The notes under the pieces: model-generated
The model's database searches: none
What the model saw: only the letters and a program-made list of their open reading frames with translations
What the model was told of the DNA's origin: nothing
Program-made: the position numbers and the translations under genes
Assembly: GCA_039917655.1 (NCBI GenBank)
Contig: JBDSJC010000108.1
Location: 1 to 22,259 of the forward strand
Source of the DNA: PNKC01 sp039917655
GTDB taxonomy: Bacteria > Chloroflexota > Dehalococcoidia > Tepidiformales > Tepidiformaceae
Reading direction: 5' to 3'
DNA: 22,259 nt
Shown: positions 15,013-22,259 of the stretch, piece by piece
Numbering within the stretch: the stretch's first letter is position 1
Layout: the number at the start of each line of letters is the position of its first letter

Positions 15013-15104
15013 GTGCTGAGTGCTTAGCAGAGTTGCGCCGTCGCAAGGCGGTGTGACCAATCTCAGCACTCAGCACTCAGCACTCAGCACTCAGCACTCA
15101 GCAC
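15013..15104 (+). repeat. Six tandem TCAGCAC heptamers with upstream inverted copy
   Basis: Six perfect tandem copies of TCAGCAC fill 15063-15104. Upstream, GTGCTGAGTGCT (15013-15024) is an exact inverted complement of 12 bases within the array, so a long-stem hairpin can form in several registers. The element occupies the gap between the convergent permease and ThuA-like genes. Related shorter elements lie at 4664 and 10897. It may act as a bidirectional transcription barrier, or be a neutral dispersed repeat prone to slippage. Confidence 0.85.
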
Positions 15105-15113
15105 TCTCGCCTC

Positions 15114-15935
15114 CTAGCGCATCCCCCAGGCCACCGCGTTCCGCAGCATCCGCTGGAACTCGGGCGTCTCCCAGGTTGTCCGCACGTACGCTGGGGTCTT
15201 CCCCTCCGGGTCGACGCTGACGTCCACGAAGGGCTGGCTGTTCGTGGCGGGCGAGTGGCAGTGGCCGAGGGCGATGTAGACCACTTCGCCTTCGCCCACT
15301 GCCTGCGAGTAGCCCAGCACACGCGTCTTGCCGTCTGCCTGCAGCGCGGTGTCTTTCTCGTAGCGAAACCCAAAACCGGGCGGCGAAACATCTGGGCCAA
15401 GCTCCGATGTAAGCAGCACTCGCGAAGTCTCGGGCGTCTGTAGCTCGATCATGTACGGTTCGTCCACCACCGTGAAAGGCCCGCCAATATCGCGCAGGAT
15501 TGCATGCCCGGAGTCCGGCACATCGACCTGGAACTTGCGCACAGGCGGATGGTTGATGAAGAAGCCGCCGAGCGCGCGGTGGTGGTCCGTCTTGACCATC
15601 GTCCGCTGGCGCGTGCCTTCAATGCGCGCGGCCTTCCCGCCGCTCGTGCCGTGCAGGCCGAGCCACCGGCCGCCGGATGCCATCCAGCGTTTCACCGAGG
15701 CCGCCTGTTCGTCGCTGAGCATAGGACCGGCGACGTAGGTGATCAGCAACCGGCTCAGCGGCAGCCACTTTTCAATGTCCGCGAAATCATTGGCTGAGGT
15801 GGCGCGGATCTCGGATTCGGCCAGCACTTCGAGCAGTCGGAGACGGGCGTAATCGTGGTCGTGTCCGGCGGCCGCGCCTGGCGGAAAGCCGCCAATCACC
15901 AGGTGTGTTCGCAACGGCAGGTTATCCACGGGCAT
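15114..15935 (-). CDS. ThuA-like domain protein
   Basis: A 273-residue protein of the ThuA (trehalose utilisation) superfamily with a glutamine-amidotransferase-like flavodoxin fold. Supporting stretches are the early HDYARLRLLEVLAES region, a GGRWLGLHGTSGG turn at about 85-100, a DEPYMIEL strand, and GEGEVVYIALGHCHSP near the C-terminus; these are usual ThuA landmarks. No signal peptide is seen. ATG at 15935 has AGGAGGAG just upstream. The family is linked to sugar metabolism, but biochemical roles are poorly known, and no sugar gene is adjacent. Downstream it converges on the ABC permease across the heptamer repeats. Confidence 0.85.
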   Translation of the reverse strand: MPVDNLPLRTHLVIGGFPPGAAAGHDHDYARLRLLEVLAESEIRATSANDFADIEKWLPLSRLLITYVAGPMLSDEQAASVKRWMASGGRWLGLHGTSGGKAARIEGTRQRTMVKTDHHRALGGFFINHPPVRKFQVDVPDSGHAILRDIGGPFTVVDEPYMIELQTPETSRVLLTSELGPDVSPPGFGFRYEKDTALQADGKTRVLGYSQAVGEGEVVYIALGHCHSPATNSQPFVDVSVDPEGKTPAYVRTTWETPEFQRMLRNAVAWGMR

Positions 15936-16000
15936 ACTCTCCTCCTGGCCGCGAGTCTACGCGCTCGCGGTCGAGGATTCAGGCGCCGGGGGAGTGGTCC

Positions 16001-16882
16001 TTACGGTAGCTTGAGCACGTCTCCCACCTGTAGCTTCGTGCAGTCGTCCTCGGACTTGTTGTTCGCTGTCAACAGCTGTTGCAGGGTGACGTTGTTCGCC
16101 GAGGCGATGGCGCCGCAGGTGTCGCCGGACTTCACCGTGTAGGTCTTGGCCACCGCGCCGCCGGGCGTAGCCGAGCCTGTGCCCGCTGTCGTGGTGCGCG
16201 TTTGACCGGGAGCGAGTGTCGCGGTCGCTACACCGGGAGTCTGGCTGACGGGCTGTGCAGTCTTTGCTGGCTGGGTTGGCGCCCCGCCCGCCTTGGCGGT
16301 TTCGGTCGCCTTTTGCGCGGCCCGCGTCGCCACCACGTCCGCCGACGAGGGCGTCGAATCGTTGCCGTTTCCGCCCACAAGGTTGTTGATCGCGAAGGCG
16401 AGCGCAATGACGATCACCGCCAGAGCGAATAGCCCGATCGTGGCCACTGGCATGCTCACGCCGCCAGCCCGGGGGCGAGGGCCAAGCGACCCGGGACTCG
16501 TGGCGCGCTTGCCGGGGCGCGCAACGGCGCCAGTCGCCGCGGTGCCGGGACCCGGTTCAAACGGCCGCCGTCCGGAGGTCCGTTGCCCGGACTGAGGGCC
16601 GCGCACGGTCTCCCCCTCATCCACTGGCCGGGACGGCGCGCCGGTGGTGAACGGGCCGGCGGCTGCTACGGGTGCAGTCTTGGGCACGCCTTCGCCCAGG
16701 TAAACCGGACAGGTCACGTGGTTCGCGCCAAGGCAGTAGCTCTCCTGGTGCGGAGAGGCGATGCGCGTCGGGTTGGGCAGCCGGTAGCAGCGGTGCGCTT
16801 CGGTCGCGTAGGTCGCGTGCGAGTCGGCGTCGTCAGCCAGCCCGAGGTACGGGCATACGGCCGAAAAGTCTTCCTGAGTCAC
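16001..16882 (-). CDS. Membrane LysM protein with cytoplasmic Cys/His-rich module
   Basis: A 293-residue protein with three parts. Residues 8-62 form a compact Cys/His-rich module: CPYLGL with Cys10, HRC with Cys32, HQESYC with Cys50, and HVTCPVYLG with Cys58. A Pro/Gly/Arg-rich linker follows, then one transmembrane helix (145-168) with basic residues before it, so the N-terminus should be inside. Outside, a Thr/Ala/Pro-rich stalk leads to a LysM domain (247-292; YTVKSGDTCGAIAS through LQVGDVLKLP) that binds peptidoglycan, with Cys256 and Cys281 placed for a disulfide. The start is GTG with AGGAG five to six bases upstream. The module may bind metal or a cofactor, or relay a signal; no function is established to my knowledge. 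Confidence 0.87.
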   Translation of the reverse strand: MTQEDFSAVCPYLGLADDADSHATYATEAHRCYRLPNPTRIASPHQESYCLGANHVTCPVYLGEGVPKTAPVAAAGPFTTGAPSRPVDEGETVRGPQSGQRTSGRRPFEPGPGTAATGAVARPGKRATSPGSLGPRPRAGGVSMPVATIGLFALAVIVIALAFAINNLVGGNGNDSTPSSADVVATRAAQKATETAKAGGAPTQPAKTAQPVSQTPGVATATLAPGQTRTTTAGTGSATPGGAVAKTYTVKSGDTCGAIASANNVTLQQLLTANNKSEDDCTKLQVGDVLKLP

Positions 16883-17075
16883 AAGAACTCCTGTCCACAG
16901 GGCTGGTCTACCACCCCGCGTATGGTGGCACGAGATGCCAGAACAGGGAACAGCGTAGCGCGCTGGCCCGCTTCGAGCGTTCAGCCCGGCGACTTGCGCG
17001 CTGTTTATCGCTTCTTAAGCATCCGCACTTGACAGCGTGCGATAAAATCCGGCGTCCCAATCAGGAGTATCCAAT

Positions 17076-18150
17076 GTGACCACCGTCGACCTCGACGCCG
17101 CGAAGATGGAGGCCTTCGGCGGCCAGATGATGGCCATCCTCAACGGCGGATCTTTGGCACTCATGCTCAGCATTGGCCACCGCACTGGCCTGCTGGACAC
17201 GATGGCCGGGCTTCGCCCCTCCACAAGCGAGGAGATCGCCCAGGCTGCGGGGCTAAACGAGCGGTACGTGCGCGAGTGGCTGGGCGCGCTGACCACCGGC
17301 CGCATCGTGGAGTACGACCCGGGCACTCAGCGCTACGTCCTTCCCGCCGAGCACGCTGGCATGCTGACGCGTGCCGCCGGCCCGAACAACATGGCCACCT
17401 TCGCCCAGTTCATTTCACTCTTCGGTGACGTGGAATCCGATGTCGTCGAGGCTTTCCGGCAAAGGTGGCGGAGTGCCGTACTCCCGGTTCCCACGCTTTC
17501 AAAACCTGATGGCGGAACTGAGCGCCGACGTTTTCGATGCCACCCTCCTGGAGTCCACCTTGCCGCTCGTCCCTGGGCTGAGCGAACGGCTGACGGACGG
17601 CATCGACGCTGCAGACGTCGGTTGCGGAAGCGGCCACGCCATTGCGTTGATGGCGGAAGCGTTCCCGAAGAACCGCTTCACGGGCTTCGACTTCTTCGAT
17701 GAGGGACTTGCCGCCGGTCGCGCTGAAGCAGCCAGCAAGGGATTGTCGAATGCCACGTTCGAGGCAAAGGACGTAGCTACCCTGTCCGGACCCGCGCGCT
17801 TCGACCTCGTTACCGCGTTCGACTCCATCCACGACCAGGCCCGCCCGGACCGGGTGCTGGCGGGCATCGCGGAGATGCTTCGCCCCGGAGGAAGCATCCT
17901 CTGCGTGGATATCGCGGCATCCAGCAACCTCGAAGAGAACCTCGACAACCCGGTGGCCCCGATGTTCTACTCGGGATCGGCCATGCACTGCATGACGGTC
18001 TCTCTGGCACTCGGCGGCATAGGCCTCGGCACCATGTGGGGCGAGCAGAAGGCGCACGAGATGATGCGCGAAGCCGGGTTCACCAGCATCCAGACAGCGC
18101 GCGTTGAAGGTGACTTCTTCAACAACTACTACATCGCCACGAAAGGCTAA
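17076..18150 (+). pseudogene. Rv2258c-like SAM methyltransferase split by a +1 frameshift
   Basis: Two overlapping frames make one protein of about 357 residues, the length of Rv2258c-type methyltransferases. Frame one (17076 to about 17459) encodes the N-terminal winged-helix dimerisation domain (GLLDTMAGLRPSTSEEIAQAAG, then NERYVREWLGAL). From 17461 the next frame supplies the KGGGVPYSRFPRFQ segment, the SAM-binding motif DVGCGSGHAIALMAEAF, the acidic GFDFFDEG strand and the remaining methyltransferase core to 18150. One extra base, near C17460 in CCGGCAAAGG, breaks the frame. GTG at 17076 with CAGGAG nine bases upstream is the start. It could be a real pseudogene, a sequencing error, or programmed frameshifting; no long homopolymer explains it. 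Confidence 0.85.
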
Positions 18151-18221
18151 GACCAGCCTGCCGGTCAGGGCGAGTAGCTCACCCGCCCACTCGGCCAGTA
18201 CCGTTGCCCGCCGCCGAAGCC

Positions 18222-18227
18222 TACGCT
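18222..18227 (+). promoter_or_regulatory. Candidate -10 box of ABC exporter, near-leaderless
   Basis: TACGCT lies eight bases before the ATG at 18236, with no good Shine-Dalgarno between. TTGCCC at 18204-18209 is only 12 bases away, too close for a normal -35 box. It resembles the arrangement at pheS. Confidence 0.3.
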
Positions 18228-18235
18228 GACAGGCA

Positions 18236-20062
18236 ATGGGATTCGGTGGGCACAACGGCAACTGGATAGAACGGCGCAAGGCGCGTCCCCAGCGCCCAGC
18301 GTGGCCCACCTTGAAGCGGGCGCTGCTTCTGCATCGCGCTCACCTCGGCATGGTCGGCCTGCTGCTCACTGCCATCAGTGTGGCCGCGGTGGCCGGGCTT
18401 GCGCCGCCGCTCATCGTCCAGCGGATCATTGATGACGCCGTCAACCCGGTGCGCGGCTTCGATGGTGGGCTGCTCAACCGCCTGATCCTGCTGATGCTCG
18501 GCTTCGTCCTCCTGGGCGCAATCACGGATGTGGCCCAGACCTACCTGAGCAACTCCGTCGGCCAGGCCGTTATGTTCGACCTCCGCCGCTCCCTCTACCG
18601 CCACCTCAGCGGGATGTCGCTTCGCTGGTTCACGGCCAACCGCACGGGCGAGGTGCTTTCGCGCGTCAGCAACGATGTCGGCGCTGTCCAAGGCGTGGTC
18701 AGCGACACGCTCGGCGGGCTTGTCGGTAACCTGATTACGGCAAGCTCCACGTTCGCCTTGATGCTCTACCTGGATTGGCGGCTGGCGCTCTTTTCGGTCG
18801 CCTTCCTCCCGCTGTTCATGTATCCAGCGAAGCGCGTCGGCAGCATCCAGCGGGACCTCATCTCGGAATCGCAGGAGGAGCTGGCGCAGATGAACGGCCA
18901 GATGCAGGAGACGCTCTCCGTCAGCGGCGCACTGCTCGTCAAGACCTTCGGGCGGCAGGCAGACGAGATCGAACGCTTCGAAGAGAAGGCGATGCGCATC
19001 CGCACGCTGAACATCCGCCGGGCGATGGTCGGGCGGGGCTTCGGCGTGGTCGTCGGGCTTTTCGGGGCGATTACGCCCGCGGTGGTCTATTGGTACGGCG
19101 GGCACCGCATCATCGGCAGCGAGGCGTCACTCGGGACGGTCGTGGCCTCGGCGGGCCTGCTTGGGCGGCTGTTCTCGCCGATCTCGCAGCTGCTGAACCT
19201 CAACGTCACGGTACTCAGTTCGCTCGCGCTCTTCGAGCGCCTCTTTGACTACCTGGACCTCGATCACGAGATCGCCGACAAACCGGGAGCGGTGGCCCTG
19301 GACCGGGTGCACGGCGACGTCCGCTTCGAAGATGTCAGTTTTAGCTACACCGCCGAAGGCAAGACCTTGCAGCACGTTTCGTTCGAAGTGCCGCGCGGGC
19401 AGTTCGCCGCACTTGTCGGGCATTCTGGTGCAGGCAAAACGACCGCCGCCTACCTCGTCCCGCGGCTCTACGACGTGAACGACGGGCGGATCACGGTCGA
19501 TGGCCACGACATCCGGGACGTCACCCTCGAATCGCTGGGCGCGAACATCGGCATGGTCAACCAGGAGCCGTTTCTCTTTCACTCCACGATCAAGGAGAAC
19601 CTGCGCTACGGGCGACCCGAGGCGACGGACGACGAGATTGAACGGGCTTCGCGCGCGGCGAACATCCACGAGTTCATCGCCGGCCTGCCGCGTGGCTACA
19701 ACACCATCGTCGGCGAGCGCGGCTACCGCCTCTCAGGCGGCGAGAAGCAGCGCGTGGCGATCGCCCGTGCGCTGCTCAAAGACCCCGCGATCCTGATCCT
19801 CGACGAAGCAACTTCGAGCGTTGATTCGGAGACCGAACGCGCGATCCAGGATGCGCTTGAGCGGCTGACGCGGGGGCGCACCGTGATCGCGATCGCTCAC
19901 CGGCTCTCGACGATCCTCGCCGCCGATGTGATCGTCGTGCTGGACCACGGGGTGGTGGTCGAACGCGGTCGCCACGCGGAACTGCTCGCCATGGACGGCG
20001 TCTACGCGCGGCTCTACCGGCAGCAATTTTCGCAGGACGCGGTCGGCATCGCTGGATCGTAG
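18236..20062 (+). CDS. ABC exporter half-transporter (MsbA/LmrA type)
   Basis: A 608-residue fused membrane-ATPase protein that should work as a dimer. Six transmembrane helices span about 35-325 (type I ABC exporter fold), with the ATPase domain from about 360. Its motifs are complete: Walker A GHSGAGKTT (395-403), Q-loop Gln443 in NQEPFLFHS, signature LSGGE (499-503), Walker B ILILDEAT (519-526) with Glu524, and the AHRLST His-switch (His555). Walker A has His in place of the usual Pro at its second position. The family exports lipids or hydrophobic drugs; the substrate here is unknown. It starts 85 bases after the methyltransferase without a clear Shine-Dalgarno, so its own promoter is likely. 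Confidence 0.94.
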   Translation: MGFGGHNGNWIERRKARPQRPAWPTLKRALLLHRAHLGMVGLLLTAISVAAVAGLAPPLIVQRIIDDAVNPVRGFDGGLLNRLILLMLGFVLLGAITDVAQTYLSNSVGQAVMFDLRRSLYRHLSGMSLRWFTANRTGEVLSRVSNDVGAVQGVVSDTLGGLVGNLITASSTFALMLYLDWRLALFSVAFLPLFMYPAKRVGSIQRDLISESQEELAQMNGQMQETLSVSGALLVKTFGRQADEIERFEEKAMRIRTLNIRRAMVGRGFGVVVGLFGAITPAVVYWYGGHRIIGSEASLGTVVASAGLLGRLFSPISQLLNLNVTVLSSLALFERLFDYLDLDHEIADKPGAVALDRVHGDVRFEDVSFSYTAEGKTLQHVSFEVPRGQFAALVGHSGAGKTTAAYLVPRLYDVNDGRITVDGHDIRDVTLESLGANIGMVNQEPFLFHSTIKENLRYGRPEATDDEIERASRAANIHEFIAGLPRGYNTIVGERGYRLSGGEKQRVAIARALLKDPAILILDEATSSVDSETERAIQDALERLTRGRTVIAIAHRLSTILAADVIVVLDHGVVVERGRHAELLAMDGVYARLYRQQFSQDAVGIAGS

Positions 20063-20136
20063 CCAACACGACGGTAGCTGTCGCGGACGGGCCTCATATT
20101 TCGCTCCCGCTCAATTCGGCGAAGGTGAGGCGAACC

Positions 20137-20553
20137 ATGGCAGTCCGGACGAAGAGCTTTTCCTGTGGTCACAAAGGCCTTGGCCGGCAGTGCAATCGCT
20201 GCCTTGCCGAAACGCGCCGGGCTGCCGAAACGCACGCTGCAGAACAGGCCCGTGCTGTTGAAGAGGCGATGCGCCTTGCCCGCTGGGACCGGCTGTTCGC
20301 CCGGCAGGCAGGTGATTCGCACCGCTTCCCGCAGAGGGTGGGCGACCAGGCGATAAGGGTCGCAGAATCGCTCGTGTCTGGTACACATTTCAGGGAGCTC
20401 GGGGGCCGGCGGATGCACCACGACCGGACTATCGTCCGCCTGGATGTGACCGGTTTCTATCGCCTTGTGGCCTTCGAAGACCGCGTGGGCCGTCTCCACG
20501 ACTTCCAGTTGATGTCCCACGAGACCTACAACCGGTTACTCCCAGGCGACTGA
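20137..20553 (+). CDS. Small protein with N-terminal CXH-CXXC motif
   Basis: A 138-residue protein with a probable zinc site at its N-terminus: Cys10-Gly-His12 and Cys19-Asn-Arg-Cys22, within CGHKGLGRQCNRC. It may belong to the short zinc-binding group recorded as DUF7682, but I cannot verify that. An Arg/Ala/Glu-rich helix follows (about 23-55). The rest ends in a compact VRLDVTGFYRLVAFEDRVG and YNRLLPGD region with no family I recognise. ATG at 20137 has GAGG about six bases upstream; a GTG at 20125 is a weaker alternative. It lies 74 bases after the ABC exporter on the same strand and may be co-transcribed. It converges on menA with only six bases between the stop codons. Confidence 0.75.
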   Translation: MAVRTKSFSCGHKGLGRQCNRCLAETRRAAETHAAEQARAVEEAMRLARWDRLFARQAGDSHRFPQRVGDQAIRVAESLVSGTHFRELGGRRMHHDRTIVRLDVTGFYRLVAFEDRVGRLHDFQLMSHETYNRLLPGD

Positions 20554-20559
20554 CGCGAG

Positions 20560-21456
20560 CTAGAGCGACACCCAGATCCAGTTCAGCCCAAGGCCAACCG
20601 CCAACATCGCCCCGAACTTCATGTGCAGCTGGGCGGTCCGAAAGAGTGCGAGGTTCAGCTTCTTCGGGTTGCCGCCGGCGCGCACGACGTCCACGATCGG
20701 TCGCACCAGGGGCAGAGTTGCAAGCGCGAGAAGCCCGGCCCACGGCATCGCCCCTACAATCGCCGCTACCAACAGCGTGACGTAGGTGGCGGCGAGCAGC
20801 ACGTACATTTCGACATTCGCGCGCCTGCGCCCAATGAGCGTGGCTACTGTCCGCTTTCCGTGCTGGCTGTCGAGTTCGATGTCGCGCAAGTTGTTGGCTT
20901 GAAGGATGGCGGTCACGAGGAAGGCGATGGGCAGCGAGGCGACGAACGGCTGCCAATCCCACGATTCGGTCTGCACGAAGTACGCCCCCACCACAATCAC
21001 GGGGCCCATGAAGAAGAAGACGGTCACTTCGCCCAGTCCAATGTACGCCAGGTGCACCGGCCACCCGGTATAAAGGAAGCCGGCCAGCGCGCTCGCGACG
21101 CCGATCCAGAGGATCTGCCAGCTGCCCGTGGCGCACAGCACCAGCCCAATCGTCCCTCCGGCGGCGAAGCAGACGAGCCCCGCGATCAGCACCTGTCGCG
21201 GCGCGAGGATTCCTCGTTGGATGAAGCCCGCCATGCCCAGGGACTCCGGCCCGTCGGCGCCCTTGGTGTGGTCATAGTAGTCGTTCACGAAATTCGTACC
21301 GGCGAGAAATAACACCGAACCGAGAAGCACGAGCAGCGCCCGCCACCAGCTGAAGGCGTCCTCGGAGGCCAACAGCGTGCCAACGATCGCGGGCACCGCT
21401 GCCGCCGTGAACGAGAACGGACGGGAAGCGGCGAACCAGGTCTTCAGCGTGGGCAT
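20560..21456 (-). CDS. menA: 1,4-dihydroxy-2-naphthoate prenyltransferase MenA
   Basis: A 298-residue UbiA-superfamily membrane prenyltransferase. It attaches the polyprenyl tail to 1,4-dihydroxy-2-naphthoate, giving demethylmenaquinone at the cytoplasmic membrane. Both Asp-rich motifs are present: NFVNDYYDHTKGAD (55-68) with Asp59 and Asp62, and NNLRDIELDSQHGKRT (188-203) with Asp192 and Asp196. The second, in its NNXRDXXXDXXXGKRT form, separates MenA from UbiA. About eight or nine hydrophobic segments fit the fold. The frame is open to 21702, but ATG at 21456 gives the usual short N-terminus (MPTLKTWFAASRP). No other men gene is nearby. It diverges from the RidA-family gene. Confidence 0.92.
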   Translation of the reverse strand: MPTLKTWFAASRPFSFTAAAVPAIVGTLLASEDAFSWWRALLVLLGSVLFLAGTNFVNDYYDHTKGADGPESLGMAGFIQRGILAPRQVLIAGLVCFAAGGTIGLVLCATGSWQILWIGVASALAGFLYTGWPVHLAYIGLGEVTVFFFMGPVIVVGAYFVQTESWDWQPFVASLPIAFLVTAILQANNLRDIELDSQHGKRTVATLIGRRRANVEMYVLLAATYVTLLVAAIVGAMPWAGLLALATLPLVRPIVDVVRAGGNPKKLNLALFRTAQLHMKFGAMLAVGLGLNWIWVSL

Positions 21457-21612
21457 TGCAGTCTGAACGGTATCGCCCGCGCGTTTTCGAGGGAAGTGGG
21501 CCGCGTACACAGAGCGGACTCCGGCGATGCGTGAATCTGATCGCGCACCCGAGAAGCCGCACGGTCGTGCGCGCCTCGCTACACGGGGCCATTCGCGAAG
21601 CTCCAATCCGTC

Positions 21613-21618
21613 TACAAT
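21613..21618 (+). promoter_or_regulatory. Candidate -10 box of RidA-family gene
   Basis: TACAAT lies 25 bases before the ATG at 21644 and upstream of its AAGGAG Shine-Dalgarno. No convincing -35 box is seen at normal spacing. Confidence 0.4.
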
Positions 21619-21643
21619 CGCCCTATCGCAAGGAGACCCTTCC

Positions 21644-22105
21644 ATGTCTGCCAGTAATGACCGCCTCAAGGAGCTCGGGCTCACCCTCCCCCAACCCCCC
21701 ACCCCGGCTGGAAACTACCTGCCTGCGAACCGCAGTGGGACGATGGTCTACGTCTCCGGCCACGGCCCACGCCAGGCCGATGGCTCGCACGTCATCGGCA
21801 AGGTCGGTCGCGATCTCACGGTCGAGGAGGGCTACGCCGCCGCGCGGCTGACCATGCTCAACTGTCTCGCTAGCTTGAAAGCGGAAATCGGCGACCTCGA
21901 CCGCGTAGTGAAGATCGTCAAGCTCTTTGGGATGGTGAACTGCACCGAAGACTTCGACCGGCACCCGGAAGTCATCAACGGCGGTTCAGACCTGCTCACA
22001 GAGCTGTTCGGCGACCGCGGAAAACACGCCCGGTCGGCTGTCGGCATGCAGTCCCTGCCGCGTGGCATCGCCGTCGAAATCGAGTTCATCGCCGAAGTCA
22101 GCTAA
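21644..22105 (+). CDS. RidA/YjgF-family protein
   Basis: A 153-residue member of the YjgF/YER057c/UK114 family, in the longer (~150-residue) subgroup rather than the ~130-residue archetypal RidA. The family-typical ARSAVGMQSLPRGIAVEIEFIAEV end holds Arg130, the position of the RidA substrate-binding Arg, and Glu145. TMVYVSGHGPRQADG (33-47) is the conserved N-terminal strand region. RidA proteins hydrolyse reactive enamines and imines; for this subgroup the substrate is uncertain, and other roles exist. ATG at 21644 has AAGGAG eight bases upstream. The open frame reaches 21527, but the start at 21644 fits the family. Confidence 0.92.
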   Translation: MSASNDRLKELGLTLPQPPTPAGNYLPANRSGTMVYVSGHGPRQADGSHVIGKVGRDLTVEEGYAAARLTMLNCLASLKAEIGDLDRVVKIVKLFGMVNCTEDFDRHPEVINGGSDLLTELFGDRGKHARSAVGMQSLPRGIAVEIEFIAEVS

Positions 22106-22121
22106 CGCTCCGGGTCGAGCC

Positions 22122-22259
22122 TTACTTGCTGAACGCGGTGTTACTCCAGAGGACCTCGCGGTCGCGCTGTTCCGCCAGCCTTCGAAGATACTGACGCCGC
22201 GGGATTTCCACCGCCCCCATGCGTCGCGTGTGGCCGGTGATCACCTGCACGTCCACCAG
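22122..22259 (-). CDS. C-terminal end of an unidentified protein (runs off window end)
   Basis: The reverse strand is open from base 22259 to a TAA stop at 22122 and gives 45 residues, including GHTRRMGAVEIPRRQYLRRL and ending in REVLWSNTAFSK. The amino-acid make-up looks like a real protein end, and the stop lies 16 bases from the convergent RidA-family stop. I do not recognise the family from this fragment. Confidence 0.6.
   Translation of the reverse strand: MVDVQVITGHTRRMGAVEIPRRQYLRRLAEQRDREVLWSNTAFSK

Noticed and set aside
15063..15104. Heptamer array as a CRISPR-like repeat
   Set aside because: The units are directly adjacent 7-mers with no spacers, so it is a simple tandem repeat.
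17029..17048. TTGACA followed by GATAAAAT upstream of the methyltransferase gene, resembling a strong promoter
   Set aside because: The two boxes are only about 6 bases apart, too close for a -35/-10 pair. GATAAAAT with the preceding TGC could still be an extended -10 box, but no matching upstream box was seen, so I did not annotate it.
18151..18235. GGCGAGTAGCTCAC resembling part of a tRNA D-arm
   Set aside because: No matching acceptor, anticodon or T-arm follows, so it is not a tRNA.
18221..19105. 294-codon minus-strand frame opposite the ABC exporter at 18236
   Set aside because: It is a shadow of the exporter's transmembrane domain, with charged, repetitive composition and no motif.

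Overview
The window is a high-GC bacterial chromosome segment of dense, mostly short transcription units on both strands. Signs that point to a Chloroflexota-type bacterium are menaquinone synthesis by a MenA prenyltransferase, a LysM protein with a cytoplasmic Cys/His-rich N-terminal module, a secreted protein with a C-terminal PPTTG-TM-RRR anchor, and a thiolase-like/DUF35 pair. This placement is an inference from gene content; there is no rRNA or other marker here. I see no phage, insertion sequence, tRNA or CRISPR array.

Layout. 1-3401 (minus strand): 5' part of moeA (molybdopterin molybdotransferase), a stand-alone Lrp/AsnC-type ligand-binding domain, and a large exported thioredoxin/NHL beta-propeller protein. 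3585-5497 (plus): pheS without pheT beside it, then a PIG-L deacetylase. 5617-7434 (minus): a Baeyer-Villiger-type flavin monooxygenase. 7671-9127 (plus): an ABC-2 exporter, with ATPase and permease overlapping. 9257-10887 (plus): a DUF35 zinc-ribbon/OB protein and a thiolase-like enzyme, translationally close. 10948-11928 (minus): an aldo/keto reductase, convergent with the thiolase across a perfect 15-bp hairpin. 12119-12862 (plus): a secreted anchored protein. 12921-15001 (plus): a promoter, a 29-codon upstream ORF, two tandem terminator-like hairpins, then a second ABC-2 exporter. 15114-16882 (minus): a ThuA-like protein and the LysM membrane protein. 17076-18150 (plus): an Rv2258c-like methyltransferase split by a one-base frameshift. 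18236-20062 (plus): a full-length ABC exporter half-transporter. 20137-20553: a small Cys/His protein. 20560-21456 (minus): menA. 21644-22105 (plus): a RidA-family protein. 22122-22259 (minus): the C-terminus of an unidentified gene.

How the parts may work together. Three ABC export systems lie within about 12.5 kb. The monooxygenase, thiolase-like enzyme and aldo/keto reductase suggest oxidation of ketone, steroid-like or fatty-acyl substrates, but no shared operon proves a pathway. The most interesting element is the leader of the second ABC-2 exporter (12921-13223). It has a good sigma70-like promoter, a short ORF with a Shine-Dalgarno and two Arg-X-Arg motifs, an intrinsic terminator whose 5' arm can alternatively pair with the 3' end of that ORF, and a second hairpin before the ATPase gene. 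This is the architecture expected of a ribosome-stalling (antibiotic-sensing) attenuator. A second notable layer is a family of short intergenic repeats built on TCAGCAC/GCTGAGCACT, found in three gaps, two of them between convergent genes.
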